A model generated the notes under the pieces. The model was not told the DNA's origin and made no database searches. It saw nothing but the letters and a program-made list of their open reading frames with translations. A stretch of 54,558 bases of DNA from DAIDAN01 sp049303335 (GTDB taxonomy: Archaea; Aenigmatarchaeota; Aenigmatarchaeia; Aenigmatarchaeales; DAIDAN01): assembly GCA_049303335.1 (NCBI GenBank), contig JBAQNA010000004.1, positions 1-54,558 of the forward strand. The letters run 5' to 3'. Both the position numbers and the translations under genes were made by a program. Position 1 is the stretch's first letter; every line of letters starts with the position of its first letter. Below are positions 17,061 through 24,968 of this stretch, piece after piece.

Positions 17061-17221
17061 AAAGCGAAAAGACGATATGGAATGAATTTGAGGAACGGCT
17101 TTTGGATTCGGAAGAGTTGTCGGATAAAGAGGTTTGGGAAAGAATTTACGGCAGGAACGCAAAGCCTTTTGATTGGAGAAAATCAAATATTGAGATAGAA
17201 AGCCCGTTAAGAGGTTTTTGA
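17048..17221 (+). CDS. 57-residue acidic protein, translationally linked to the LAGLIDADG gene
   Basis: An ATG at 17048 (a second in-frame ATG follows at once) preceded by GAGGCGATAAC opens a 57-residue frame ending at TGA 17219-17221, one base before the next gene's ATG. The protein is acidic and rich in Glu and Trp (MMRNESEKTIWNEFEERLL..., EVWERIYGRNAKPFDW), with no recognised domain. The start context, codon pattern and tight junction support real coding. Its position just before a DNA-binding-type protein resembles small regulator/partner pairs, but this is inference. Confidence 0.65.
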   Translation: MMRNESEKTIWNEFEERLLDSEELSDKEVWERIYGRNAKPFDWRKSNIEIESPLRGF

Positions 17222-17222
17222 T

Positions 17223-18560
17223 ATGGAAAAAGAAACATACGATTTTGACCTCTTTGCGCTTCATGATGAAAGCAGAGATAATACTTCCAGAAAGTTCATC
17301 ATGTGCACAGGAAAGAATGTGAAATCAGAACTCAGAAAACACATAACAAAAATAGTCGGCAACGGAATATCCAGATACAAGCTGCATCTTATGCTGCAAA
17401 AGAAACTAAAAATCTCATCTGCAAACGCGCAAAGGCTTGTTTATTTGAGAAGAGATTGGTATCCGTTGGTTTTCGTTAAAGAAATATTGAATATGGCAAG
17501 TGCATCTGAAAAAGAATTTCAAGAGCATATAGAATTCTTGAAGTGCAATCAGCCTCCAGTAAGGGTTGTCAAGGCTGTAAAGAAATTATCAGAAAACTTA
17601 TGCAAAGTAGCTGGCGCTCATGCGGCAGATGGAACAATGCTTGATTCGTATATATGCATCACAGACGAGCATAAAGCTAATATAGAATCATTTAAAAATT
17701 GGATAGAGAACGAGTTTCAAATAAAACTGTCTCCTGTTATAAAAGTAAAGAATAGTAACGAGTGGAAATTACCTTTCCACAATAAAATAATAACAAGGTA
17801 TTTTAACAGATTTTTCGGTTTTCCTTCCGGAAAAAAGGTATACGCAGTCAAAGAGCCTGAAATAATAAAGAACAGTACTCTAAATTTCAGAAAAGCTTTT
17901 GTATTGGGGGCTTTGACATTTGAAGCAGGTGTAGGAATAAAACATCAAGTTGAGTTTTGCGTATCCAGCAAAGCATTCAGAGATTCCATGACTGAAATAC
18001 TGAACCTATCTGGCGTAAAGATAAAAGTTATGGACAGAATTAGCGGTACTTACTGGAGATTTTGGAGCAATAGTTTAACAAAAGAAGATGCTGAGAAATG
18101 GCTACAATTCTTCGAGCCATATACGGAAAAATGGTTTAAGTTATACGAATATGTAAATGGGTTTCAAGGAAAGATAACGCAAACAAATGACGCCATAAAA
18201 TCATTAGATTATGTTTTTGGAACAAAATCTTCCAGCAAAGTATGCATCAAGGACATCATAAACATTTTATTGAATCTAAAGGAGTCATACAGATATGATT
18301 TGGTTGAACGCCTCGCAAAATTAAATAGTCTGGACAGCTATGGCGGAAAATGGGCGCATTCTATATCTCATTACATAAATATCTTGGAAAGGAGCAACAT
18401 AATAAGAAAAGAGAAAAGAAGGTTTGATAAAAAGAAATCATTCGGAACCATTGTCCGAGATGTTTACATCTTGAATGAAGATATAGAATCTTGGAGAGTG
18501 CCATATAGGTCATGTTTGGAAAGCGAAATAAAATACAGCAATCTACAAGAAATCAAATAG
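17223..18560 (+). CDS. Stand-alone LAGLIDADG protein with helix-turn-helix regions
   Basis: The 445-residue protein has two LAGLIDADG motifs: LCKVAGAHAADG (126-137, acidic residue Asp136) and FVLGALTFEAG (226-236, acidic residue Glu234). Before them is a helix-turn-helix-like region (about 35-95) and after them a winged-helix-like region (about 335-420). This layout fits either a free-standing homing endonuclease or a WhiA-like DNA-binding regulator derived from one. There are no intein splicing blocks and no interrupted host gene around it. It is translationally linked to the 57-aa gene upstream and overlaps the end of nreA by 18 bp, tail to tail. Confidence 0.75.
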   Translation: MEKETYDFDLFALHDESRDNTSRKFIMCTGKNVKSELRKHITKIVGNGISRYKLHLMLQKKLKISSANAQRLVYLRRDWYPLVFVKEILNMASASEKEFQEHIEFLKCNQPPVRVVKAVKKLSENLCKVAGAHAADGTMLDSYICITDEHKANIESFKNWIENEFQIKLSPVIKVKNSNEWKLPFHNKIITRYFNRFFGFPSGKKVYAVKEPEIIKNSTLNFRKAFVLGALTFEAGVGIKHQVEFCVSSKAFRDSMTEILNLSGVKIKVMDRISGTYWRFWSNSLTKEDAEKWLQFFEPYTEKWFKLYEYVNGFQGKITQTNDAIKSLDYVFGTKSSSKVCIKDIINILLNLKESYRYDLVERLAKLNSLDSYGGKWAHSISHYINILERSNIIRKEKRRFDKKKSFGTIVRDVYILNEDIESWRVPYRSCLESEIKYSNLQEIK

Positions 18561-19853
18561 CTTCCTTTGCCTTAAGAATTTGCTCTTGTCAATAAACTCT
18601 TTTATCGGTAGCTTTAAAGTGGAAGCTATATGATTCAAAGCTTCGCTAAGCGTTGAAAATCTCATTGGAGGGTTCATGAAAGCGTGCCTTAAGTTTTCCC
18701 TTATTTCCCAACTGCCAACTGGAATTACATAAGTGTCGTATATTTCCCTGAAAACAACAACTGTTGCCTGTCTTCTCATTTGCTCCAGCTTTTCACAGCA
18801 GGCAAATCTTCCAGCATAATAACCACCGCCTTCTGTTATTGCGTAATCAGACCTTCCATGAAAGCCTTCAGATTCAGCAGCTATAACAGAACTGTCGGAT
18901 GATAATGTCCATATTGTTTTCGGCGCCCATGCTTCAAATTGCTCAAACCCCCACGAGCCTGGAATCATTAAAACCTCAAAATGGTTTTCCAAGTAAGTAT
19001 TGGAAAAAACTAGGAATTCATTTACTTGCGGATAGGTTCTTATCTGTTTCAACATCTCGTTAGCTAATATTGTATCTGTTGTCGTTATAGACCATTTTGT
19101 GGGGACTAATTTTCTATTTTTCTCAAGCCCGAGAATTCCCGCGGACAAAACTTTTGAAATATAGTAAACGTCAAAGCCTTTCTGGTAAAGAAGATTTGAT
19201 GATTCAACAGCTTTCAGTTTGTCGCTTATAATGCTGTCAACAGCCTGTGGGATTTTCGTGTTTTCGGCTATCCTAAATTTCTCGAGAACTGCGGAAGGCC
19301 CCATCGGCTGCGAAATCGGAGAGAAGCTCATGGAATAGTGCGGCTTGCTCTTGAACTGCATTTCAATGTCAGTCGCTCTTGTGGAAAGCGTGAGCTCCTG
19401 CATATCTGCCAGCAGTTTCGTCTTCTCCCTGACGCCCTGCTCCTTCTTGCTCCTTATCAGCATCGAGCGCATCCTGATTATGTCGTTGAAGTCGAGTCCG
19501 TACCACTGCGCGGGATTGTCAAGAACTTGCGAATTTATTTTGGAAGAATCGTCCAAGCTTTCTGAGATATTCTCAATCCCTACCGTCCCCATCGGGCCCG
19601 CGAAAACGTTCGGGTAGTTTTTCCAGCCTACAAAAATGGAGGGCGGGCTCGGCCCGAAAAGCGTTTCCTTGAGCTTGTCCTGAATCGGGTTCTGTATTTG
19701 CAGCTTCTGCAGGAGCGGGCAGCTCGAGCGTCCGCAAAGCAGGCGCCCGCCCTTGCATGTCAGGCACAGCGACTTTCCCATAGGCTTGAGCTTTGCAATC
19801 GTCTTCAGAATCTCGCAGCGCGGATTTTCCCAGCTCTGGTGTTTGATAAGCAT
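18543..19853 (-). CDS. nreA: Nre family DNA repair protein
   Basis: Archaeal Nre proteins act in repair of DNA damage and interact with PCNA. The 436 residues begin (after about 26) with a cysteine cluster Cys-x2-Cys-x6-Cys-x4-Cys (CLTCKGGRLLCGRSSC), continue with the conserved segments PSPPSIFVGWKNYPNV, GPMGTVG, SDYAITEGGGYYAGR and PVGSWEIRENLR, and end in a PIP-box QRKLFDFL that should dock on the PCNA clamp. Met25 (19781) is an alternative start, since the family's Cys cluster usually lies close to the N terminus. Full length. Tail-to-tail overlap with the LAGLIDADG gene. Confidence 0.9.
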   Translation of the reverse strand: MLIKHQSWENPRCEILKTIAKLKPMGKSLCLTCKGGRLLCGRSSCPLLQKLQIQNPIQDKLKETLFGPSPPSIFVGWKNYPNVFAGPMGTVGIENISESLDDSSKINSQVLDNPAQWYGLDFNDIIRMRSMLIRSKKEQGVREKTKLLADMQELTLSTRATDIEMQFKSKPHYSMSFSPISQPMGPSAVLEKFRIAENTKIPQAVDSIISDKLKAVESSNLLYQKGFDVYYISKVLSAGILGLEKNRKLVPTKWSITTTDTILANEMLKQIRTYPQVNEFLVFSNTYLENHFEVLMIPGSWGFEQFEAWAPKTIWTLSSDSSVIAAESEGFHGRSDYAITEGGGYYAGRFACCEKLEQMRRQATVVVFREIYDTYVIPVGSWEIRENLRHAFMNPPMRFSTLSEALNHIASTLKLPIKEFIDKSKFLRQRKLFDFL

Positions 19854-19892
19854 GGCAAATATTTGGCGCGAAAGTAGAAATAGATTTATTAT

Positions 19893-20306
19893 TTATTCCA
19901 ATCCAATCTCTTTAAGATTTGTTTTATATTTCTTCTCCAATATGCTGCTTATCGCTCCTTCGCCCTTATGTAATATAGAAGAATCGTATATGTTTCCTTG
20001 ATATGCGGGCTCGGCATCCGAAGCAGAATCAATTTTTCCTTTTTCAAATGTAAGAATCTTGCACCTTCCGTGTTCAAAATCTACAGGTATGCTGACATAA
20101 TTTTGCATACTAGAACATAGACCGACAACCCGTCCAACATATCCCAAATAACTAAGCCCGTTTCCGGCAGCATTATTGTTTTTTATAAAAACAAGGTCGC
20201 CTTCTCCAATAGTTTCTATGAAAGACTTCTTCTTTCTTAAACTACCAAGTGTTTTGTCTAATCTATCAAAACCTTCATTTAATAGTTGTTTTTCCCAGTC
20301 TTTCAT
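19893..20306 (-). CDS. Hypothetical protein, 137 aa
   Basis: Not recognised. The 137-residue protein has a charged N-terminal helix (WEKQLLNEGFDRLDKTLG), then a beta-rich middle with Gly-rich turns (GEGDLVFIKNNNAAGNGLSYLGYVGRVVG) that looks like a small SH3-like or Tudor-like barrel, then a second helical part. GGCGAG a few bases before the ATG can serve as ribosome binding site. Its promoter region carries the same sequence block as two other unknown genes in the window (40609 and 51330). Confidence 0.6.
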   Translation of the reverse strand: MKDWEKQLLNEGFDRLDKTLGSLRKKKSFIETIGEGDLVFIKNNNAAGNGLSYLGYVGRVVGLCSSMQNYVSIPVDFEHGRCKILTFEKGKIDSASDAEPAYQGNIYDSSILHKGEGAISSILEKKYKTNLKEIGLE

Positions 20307-20329
20307 TTTCTCGCCTATCAGAATATATG

Positions 20330-20347
20330 CATCGAAAAGGATTTAAG
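20330..20347 (-). promoter_or_regulatory. Promoter with shared TTAAATCCTTTTCG block
   Basis: On the minus strand CTTAAATCCTTTTCGATG ends 23 bp before the ATG of the 137-aa gene. It matches 16 of 18 bases of the block at 40579-40596 and 51300-51317. TTAAAT is the likely TATA box. Confidence 0.55.
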
Positions 20348-20400
20348 CCTGTCCAAATTTCGCAAGAAACCTTTATCAATCGGTCAAACGATAAAATATT

Positions 20401-20886
20401 ATGTCAATTCTCAATTCAAAAGATATTCTCAAGCTTGCGGCAAGCATAGGAATCTGCCTGCTCGCGGGAGTTGTCGGCTCGATATTCACGGTTTCAGCAA
20501 TCCCTTCTTGGTACGCGACTCTGGCAAAGCCGTTCTTCGCGCCACCCAACTGGGTTTTTGCGCCGGTATGGACAACCTTGTACGTTCTTATGGGAATTTC
20601 ATTGTTCCTCGTCTGGCGCAAAGGTTTCAGCAAGAAAACGAAAGGCGCGATTGGTATTTTCGGGATTCAGCTGGCTCTGAATGTCTTGTGGTCGCTGGCG
20701 TTTTTCGGATTGAAATCGCCGATAGCCGGCCTTGTTGTAATCGTTGCACTTTGGGCTGCGATAGCCGCCACGATAATGAAGTTTATGAAAATATCAAGAA
20801 ATGCTGATTTGCTTCTCATTCCGTACATCGTTTGGGTAAGCATTGCAGCTTTGTTGAACTTTTCGATTGTTTTGCTTAATCTGTAA
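20401..20886 (+). CDS. tspO: TspO/MBR family membrane protein
   Basis: The 161-residue protein has five predicted membrane helices and the TspO signatures: WYATLAKPFFAPPNWVFAPVWTTLY (helix 1-2 loop and helix 2), a Trp-Ser-x-Ala-Phe-Phe segment after LALNVLW, and a final LLNFSIV helix. TspO proteins bind porphyrins and related tetrapyrroles or sterols and are linked to stress responses. Full length. It ends 2 bp before the convergent DHH gene's stop. No haem-pathway genes are near, so the ligand is unknown. Confidence 0.93.
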   Translation: MSILNSKDILKLAASIGICLLAGVVGSIFTVSAIPSWYATLAKPFFAPPNWVFAPVWTTLYVLMGISLFLVWRKGFSKKTKGAIGIFGIQLALNVLWSLAFFGLKSPIAGLVVIVALWAAIAATIMKFMKISRNADLLLIPYIVWVSIAALLNFSIVLLNL

Positions 20887-20888
20887 TT

Positions 20889-21857
20889 CTATTCCAGTTT
20901 TTTCCACTGTCCCAGTTTTTTCGTCAGCAATCTTAGAATAAGCTTTCTCAACTCGTCCCTGTTTTTCCTTTTGCCGTTCGCGCTGCCCGCGAGCGGATGG
21001 CCGCCGCCGCTTCCTTCGAGGAATTTCCCGACTTCTTGAAACAGTTCCGACAAGTCCAAGTTCTTTTCCGTTATCTTTTCCTTTGCGCGCGAGGATATCC
21101 TCGTTTCACTTTCCTTTTCCGCGACAACTATCGCGATGTCAGCGCCGAGTTTCAGCAGCCCGCGGCACGCCGCCGCCTCGTGCGAGACAACATTTGAAAG
21201 CGCGACAAGAATCTCGCCGAATTTGTAAATGTCCATCCTGCTCGCGGCCTTGAGCGCGGCAACCCTTCCCGAAGGGTCTGCGTCTTCAGAAGTTATCATC
21301 TGAAGCACATCGGAAAACTTTATTTTCCGCGTCAGTTCGGACATTATCAAGAAGACCTCGCTGTCAGCGTGCCTGAAGTGTGCTGTATCAGCCACGATTC
21401 CCGCGGAAATTATTCTTGCAAGGTTTTCATCAATTTCAATCTTCAGTTCTTTTAACACAGCGTAAACAAGCTGTGCGGAAGATTTTGCGTTCTCAACAAT
21501 ATATGAAACGACTTTCTCGGCAAGCTTTCCTTCGGGATGGTGGTCTATGATAAAATCCGCGCGGACGTTTTTCACGCTTGTCAATTGCTCGGGCACGGAA
21601 GTGTCAACAAGAATCACATAATCAAAACTTTTGCAGTCTGGGTCAATTATGATTTTGAAACCTTCGGCAAGTTTCTGCGCTGCCCTTGAGACGGATTCAG
21701 CCACACCTATTTTTGCGTCCGCCTCGATATGTTTCAAGCCTTCAGCCAGCGCTATCGCAGAAGCAGCCGCGTCAATGTCCGCATTATGGTGCGTGAGCAC
21801 AAGAACTTTTTTGCCTTTCACAACTTTCAGCGTCTCGGCGAATTCTCGGATTTGCAT
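20889..21857 (-). CDS. DHH family phosphoesterase (NrnA/RecJ-like)
   Basis: The 322-residue protein has the DHH metal-site motifs: LTHHNADIDA (His23, Asp27, Asp29), VDTS (Asp85), IDHHPEG (DHH 105-107), and a C-terminal DHHA1 domain with GSGGGHPLAGSA. This is the compact two-domain form used by oligoribonucleases/pAp phosphatases and by c-di-AMP or pApA phosphodiesterases. Because the window also encodes a c-di-AMP synthase, degradation of pApA or c-di-AMP is a reasonable possibility, but short RNA or DNA substrates fit equally well. Full length. Confidence 0.9.
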   Translation of the reverse strand: MQIREFAETLKVVKGKKVLVLTHHNADIDAAASAIALAEGLKHIEADAKIGVAESVSRAAQKLAEGFKIIIDPDCKSFDYVILVDTSVPEQLTSVKNVRADFIIDHHPEGKLAEKVVSYIVENAKSSAQLVYAVLKELKIEIDENLARIISAGIVADTAHFRHADSEVFLIMSELTRKIKFSDVLQMITSEDADPSGRVAALKAASRMDIYKFGEILVALSNVVSHEAAACRGLLKLGADIAIVVAEKESETRISSRAKEKITEKNLDLSELFQEVGKFLEGSGGGHPLAGSANGKRKNRDELRKLILRLLTKKLGQWKKLE

Positions 21858-21898
21858 AAAAATAGCTGCCTTTGAAAGAATAAGAAGATTATGTTCAC

Positions 21899-22429
21899 TT
21901 AAATTGGTTTATTGAAAAGTCTATAGAAACAAATTACTAAAGAAACAACAAGAATGAAAGAGACAAATCCAAGAATGAAAGAATACCCTGATAGAAATGT
22001 TATTATAGGAAATAATGATGAAAATAGAAATAATACTATTAAAACCCTTAAATGATTCTTTTTAAAATCAAGGTATCTGTTCATATCATCAATATGTTTG
22101 TAACATTCTTCCACAAGTTGTTTATGGACTAATTCAGTATTTTTATATTTCTTAAATTCTTCTTTGCTAACCCATGGCACTGTAATACTTCTTGGAAGTA
22201 CATTGTATAACGCTAGTAAAAATATAATAAGATACAATATCAAAGGAAAATAATTAAGAAAATTTTTATATAATTCAAGTTGAAAGAAAGTTGCAACAAC
22301 TATACCTACTAAAATCAATAGAATTTCAAACTTATGTTCAATTCTTTCTCTGCTGCTTGTTAGAAAGAGATATTGATTCCAAATAGCGTTATATGTTCTT
22401 TCATACAAGTATTTTTCATTCTTTGTCAT
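21899..22429 (-). CDS. Four-helix membrane protein of unknown function
   Basis: The 176-residue protein has two pairs of hydrophobic helices: ILLILVGIVVATFF and YFPLILYLIIFLLALY in the first half, VLIVLFLFSSLFPIITF and FILGFVSFILVVSLVICFY in the second, separated by a charged helical loop of about 60 residues. The N-terminal segment NEKYLYERTYNAIWNQYLFL is amphipathic. The pattern is reminiscent of SLATT-type membrane effectors from bacterial defence systems, but the match is only in layout. AT-rich relative to both neighbours, so probably acquired. Unassigned. Confidence 0.6.
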   Translation of the reverse strand: MTKNEKYLYERTYNAIWNQYLFLTSSRERIEHKFEILLILVGIVVATFFQLELYKNFLNYFPLILYLIIFLLALYNVLPRSITVPWVSKEEFKKYKNTELVHKQLVEECYKHIDDMNRYLDFKKNHLRVLIVLFLFSSLFPIITFLSGYSFILGFVSFILVVSLVICFYRLFNKPI

Positions 22430-22478
22430 AATGTAAAACCATAAATTAACTGTATATTAAATGAATATAAAATAACAT

Positions 22479-23579
22479 TTATTTCAGCATCCTGACAATC
22501 CGTTCATATCCCGCGTCGGTCTTTACGGCAGTCGGGCAGAAGTGCGTTCTTCCCGCCTTGAATCCCTGTTTTTTTAGCTCTGCGATAAATCCGTCCATCT
22601 TCGGCAGCCTTATTTTCGCAACCCTTGCCAGACAGTGCAAGTCATAGTAAAACGGCGGCAGCCCGGATTCTGAAGCAAGCTGCTTTGCAAAAGCTTCTTC
22701 ATCGATAAACTTTCTTTTTTTGCATTCTTTTGCGACGTTCAAGCAAAATTTTTTGTCGGAGATGTTTCCCAAAAAAATAGGGCCGCAAAACTCGAACTTG
22801 TTTCCGCAGGGGCAATTTAGCTCAAGTTCTCCTGTCTTGCGGTTGCCGCACTTGAAGCAGTGCATAACATAGCCGAATTGTTTCAGCAATTTTCCTATCT
22901 CTCCAGCGTGTTCTATCCTGCCGAAGGCGCGGAAGTAATGCTCCCTTGAAAACGACAACACCGGGAAGAAAGCCCTTTCCCTTCTTGCGAGCGCGAGAAT
23001 CGTGTAAGACACCAGAATCCTGACGCCGAGCTCGCCATAATAGTCGGTTTTCATCGAGCGGATGCTGTATTTCCTGAAGCACGTCTCGGGATAGCTTCCG
23101 GAGAGCGGCGCAGTGTCCGTTGCCGTCACGGCGAGAAATCCTTTGTGGTATATCGAGCGCGCCGCGGCATCAAGAAAAATGTTCGGCGAGCCGAAAGGGT
23201 CAATGTCAATCGCGTCAAATACTTCTTGGTGCATCAGGACGTTCGCATCGCCTTTCGAGGCAATGCACTTTTTGTGAAGCTTGTTCAGGACAATATTCTT
23301 TTTTATCAGCCTTGCCGCAACCGGGTTGTTGTCGTTCAAAAATATTTTTTCTATTCCGGAAATCTCTTTCGCATAACGAAGTCCGCGAATGCCCGAGGCC
23401 GAGAGCGCGTCCAACACGGATATTTTTCTGTCCGCGTCTTTTTGAAATACCTGAACCGCAGCCACGGAAATATTCCTGTTGAATGCCATTTTCGGATTGT
23501 AGAAAACGGATGCTTCATACAGGCTTTCTTTTGGCGCAAACAATTCTATTTTTCCTTCTTTAATTTGATGGGTTTTCAT
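22479..23579 (-). CDS. trm1: tRNA (guanine26-N2)-dimethyltransferase Trm1
   Basis: Makes N2,N2-dimethylguanosine at position 26 (and in some archaea also 10) of tRNA using S-adenosylmethionine. The 366 residues include motif I VLDALSASGIRGLRYAKEI, motif IV IDPFGSPNIFLDAA, and a C-terminal zinc site of four Cys (CFKCGNRKTGELELNCPCG). ATG 23579 is chosen over the GTG at 23600 because the family's conserved start, with 'EGK.ELF.P', follows directly. Normal length. Divergent from the small gene at 23624 with 44 bp between the starts. Confidence 0.94.
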   Translation of the reverse strand: MKTHQIKEGKIELFAPKESLYEASVFYNPKMAFNRNISVAAVQVFQKDADRKISVLDALSASGIRGLRYAKEISGIEKIFLNDNNPVAARLIKKNIVLNKLHKKCIASKGDANVLMHQEVFDAIDIDPFGSPNIFLDAAARSIYHKGFLAVTATDTAPLSGSYPETCFRKYSIRSMKTDYYGELGVRILVSYTILALARRERAFFPVLSFSREHYFRAFGRIEHAGEIGKLLKQFGYVMHCFKCGNRKTGELELNCPCGNKFEFCGPIFLGNISDKKFCLNVAKECKKRKFIDEEAFAKQLASESGLPPFYYDLHCLARVAKIRLPKMDGFIAELKKQGFKAGRTHFCPTAVKTDAGYERIVRMLK

Positions 23580-23623
23580 ACTGCATTTATATGTTTGCAC
23601 ACAATTAAAACCGTAGTGGTATT

Positions 23624-23887
23624 ATGAAAATAGAAACGAATGAAAAAATCATAATTGAAATCGATGAGGAAGTGAAAGAATACATCAGGAAGCAGAAGAA
23701 GGATTTTCGCGTCTGCACGTCCTGCTCGGGAGCGTCCCTTGTGCCTGTGGAATGGTCGCGTCCGAAGGACACCGACTTGAAAATGAAGATAGGAAGCCGG
23801 ACGCTTTACATTTCCGCGGTTCAGGCGCGCTGGCTTCGCAGGATAGATATGAAAATGCTCGACACGGGCTCGTGCAACATGTTCTAA
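23624..23887 (+). CDS. Small conserved-looking protein, 87 aa
   Basis: Not assigned. The 87-residue protein has an N-terminal charged beta-strand region, then CTSCSGASLVPVEWSRPKD, then TLYISAVQARWLRRIDMKML and a final Cys (GSCNMF). Two nearby Cys plus one C-terminal Cys could bind a metal. The codon pattern and a good start at ATG 23624 support a real gene. It is divergent from trm1 and convergent with the regulator at 23900, whose stop is 12 bp away. No function is proposed. Confidence 0.6.
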   Translation: MKIETNEKIIIEIDEEVKEYIRKQKKDFRVCTSCSGASLVPVEWSRPKDTDLKMKIGSRTLYISAVQARWLRRIDMKMLDTGSCNMF

Positions 23888-23899
23888 TAATTCCCTTTC

Positions 23900-24844
23900 T
23901 CACTCCTTTATCTCAACGGAATCCACGACGCCGTCAGAATCGGAATCGATGCCTTCCACAACCTTTGCGGTTATCATCGGGTTTCGGGCGTTTCCCGCGC
24001 ACACATCATCAAATTTGTGCATAAACGCCAGTATCGAAGCCTTTGTGCCCTGACTTCTTTTCCCAGCGACAATCAATACATGTTTATCCGCGGCAAACGG
24101 GCTTCTCATTTTCACGATTATGCCGTTCTCGTCCTCGGCGTATGTTTTTCTTGAGACTGTCGAGAATATGTCGGTGTAAAAATATTTTCTTTTTTTGTCC
24201 TCCTTGAACCTGATCGGAAGCTTTCCGTTTATTTGCGCGGTCAGACTGTTAACGCCGGGGCCACCAACTATAATGAGATTGCTTTTCAAATCATCTTTTG
24301 TTATTTCGGTGTCAAGCTTTACAGAAACCGGCGGCGCATAATTCAGGAAGCTTCCCAGAAAAAATCCCAGATTGATTGCATACGGCGCGTCCGTTGCCCT
24401 GGCTTTCGCGGGGCCGTGCGGATCCAGCGAGCCGACAACTATAGTTGCGTTCAAATTTCCGTTCTCAATGAAAGGGCGAAGGAATCTTTCATGTTCCGCC
24501 TTGAGGGATGATATCTTTTGCGACTCTTCCATATCACGCAGCACGAGCGCAAATGCGGGCTCGGTTATATCATATATTTTTGCGGTCATGCCGTATACAT
24601 TTTCCGTTTTTATAACCCTTACCAATCCTGCCCTTTCCAGATTTCTTATGTGATAATAGACTTTCTGCTCGTGTACATTCAGCCTTTTTCCAAGGTCCCT
24701 CGGATACGAGGGCTTTTCCGAAATCGCGAGCATTATTCTCCATGCGAGCGGCGAAAGCGCGGCCTTTGCCTGGCGCGGCTCGATAATTCTCACGGGAAGA
24801 CTCATCACTCTGCCGTTTTTTTGCTCAACAATCCATGTCGTCAT
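23900..24844 (-). CDS. Winged-helix (ArsR-like) regulator fused to an S-layer-like domain
   Basis: Residues 25-105 form an ArsR-type winged helix (LSPLAWRIMLAISEKPSYPRDLGKRLNVHEQKVYYHIRNLERAGLVRV). The remaining 200 residues resemble archaeal S-layer outer-domain proteins: NATIVVGSLDPHGPAKARATDA, LIIVGGPGVNSLTAQING, HVLIVAGKRSQGTKA, and an acidic end with DSDSDGVVDS, like a calcium-binding loop. There is no signal peptide or membrane helix, so the S-layer-like part should be cytoplasmic. GGTGAAAATATG gives a clear ribosome binding site. A sensor role for the second domain is inference. Confidence 0.75.
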   Translation of the reverse strand: MTTWIVEQKNGRVMSLPVRIIEPRQAKAALSPLAWRIMLAISEKPSYPRDLGKRLNVHEQKVYYHIRNLERAGLVRVIKTENVYGMTAKIYDITEPAFALVLRDMEESQKISSLKAEHERFLRPFIENGNLNATIVVGSLDPHGPAKARATDAPYAINLGFFLGSFLNYAPPVSVKLDTEITKDDLKSNLIIVGGPGVNSLTAQINGKLPIRFKEDKKRKYFYTDIFSTVSRKTYAEDENGIIVKMRSPFAADKHVLIVAGKRSQGTKASILAFMHKFDDVCAGNARNPMITAKVVEGIDSDSDGVVDSVEIKE

Positions 24845-24876
24845 ATTTTCACCTTGAAACCTTATTATGGCTTAAG

Positions 24877-24885
24877 TTTATAAAT
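24877..24885 (-). promoter_or_regulatory. TATA box of the winged-helix regulator gene
   Basis: TTTATAAAT-type sequence 33-41 bp before the ATG at 24844, leaving a short leader that holds GGTGA. It lies back to back with the glmS promoter in a 124-bp AT-rich intergenic region. Confidence 0.5.
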
Positions 24886-24920
24886 ATTATTATAATACTA
24901 TTAAGTTTTCTTTAATAACT

Positions 24921-24931
24921 ATTTATATATT
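24921..24931 (+). promoter_or_regulatory. TATA box of the glmS operon
   Basis: ATTTATATATT lies 38-48 bp before the glmS ATG. Transcription should start near 24950, leaving a leader of about 20 nt with GGTGA. No ribozyme or riboswitch of the bacterial glmS type fits in so short a leader. Confidence 0.55.
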
Positions 24932-24968
24932 CCTTTGCATCACTTGTGTCTGAGTAATGGTGAAAATT

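Noticed and set aside
24845..24968. glmS ribozyme in the leader
   Set aside because: The predicted leader is about 20 nt, too short for the ribozyme, and no matching core is present.
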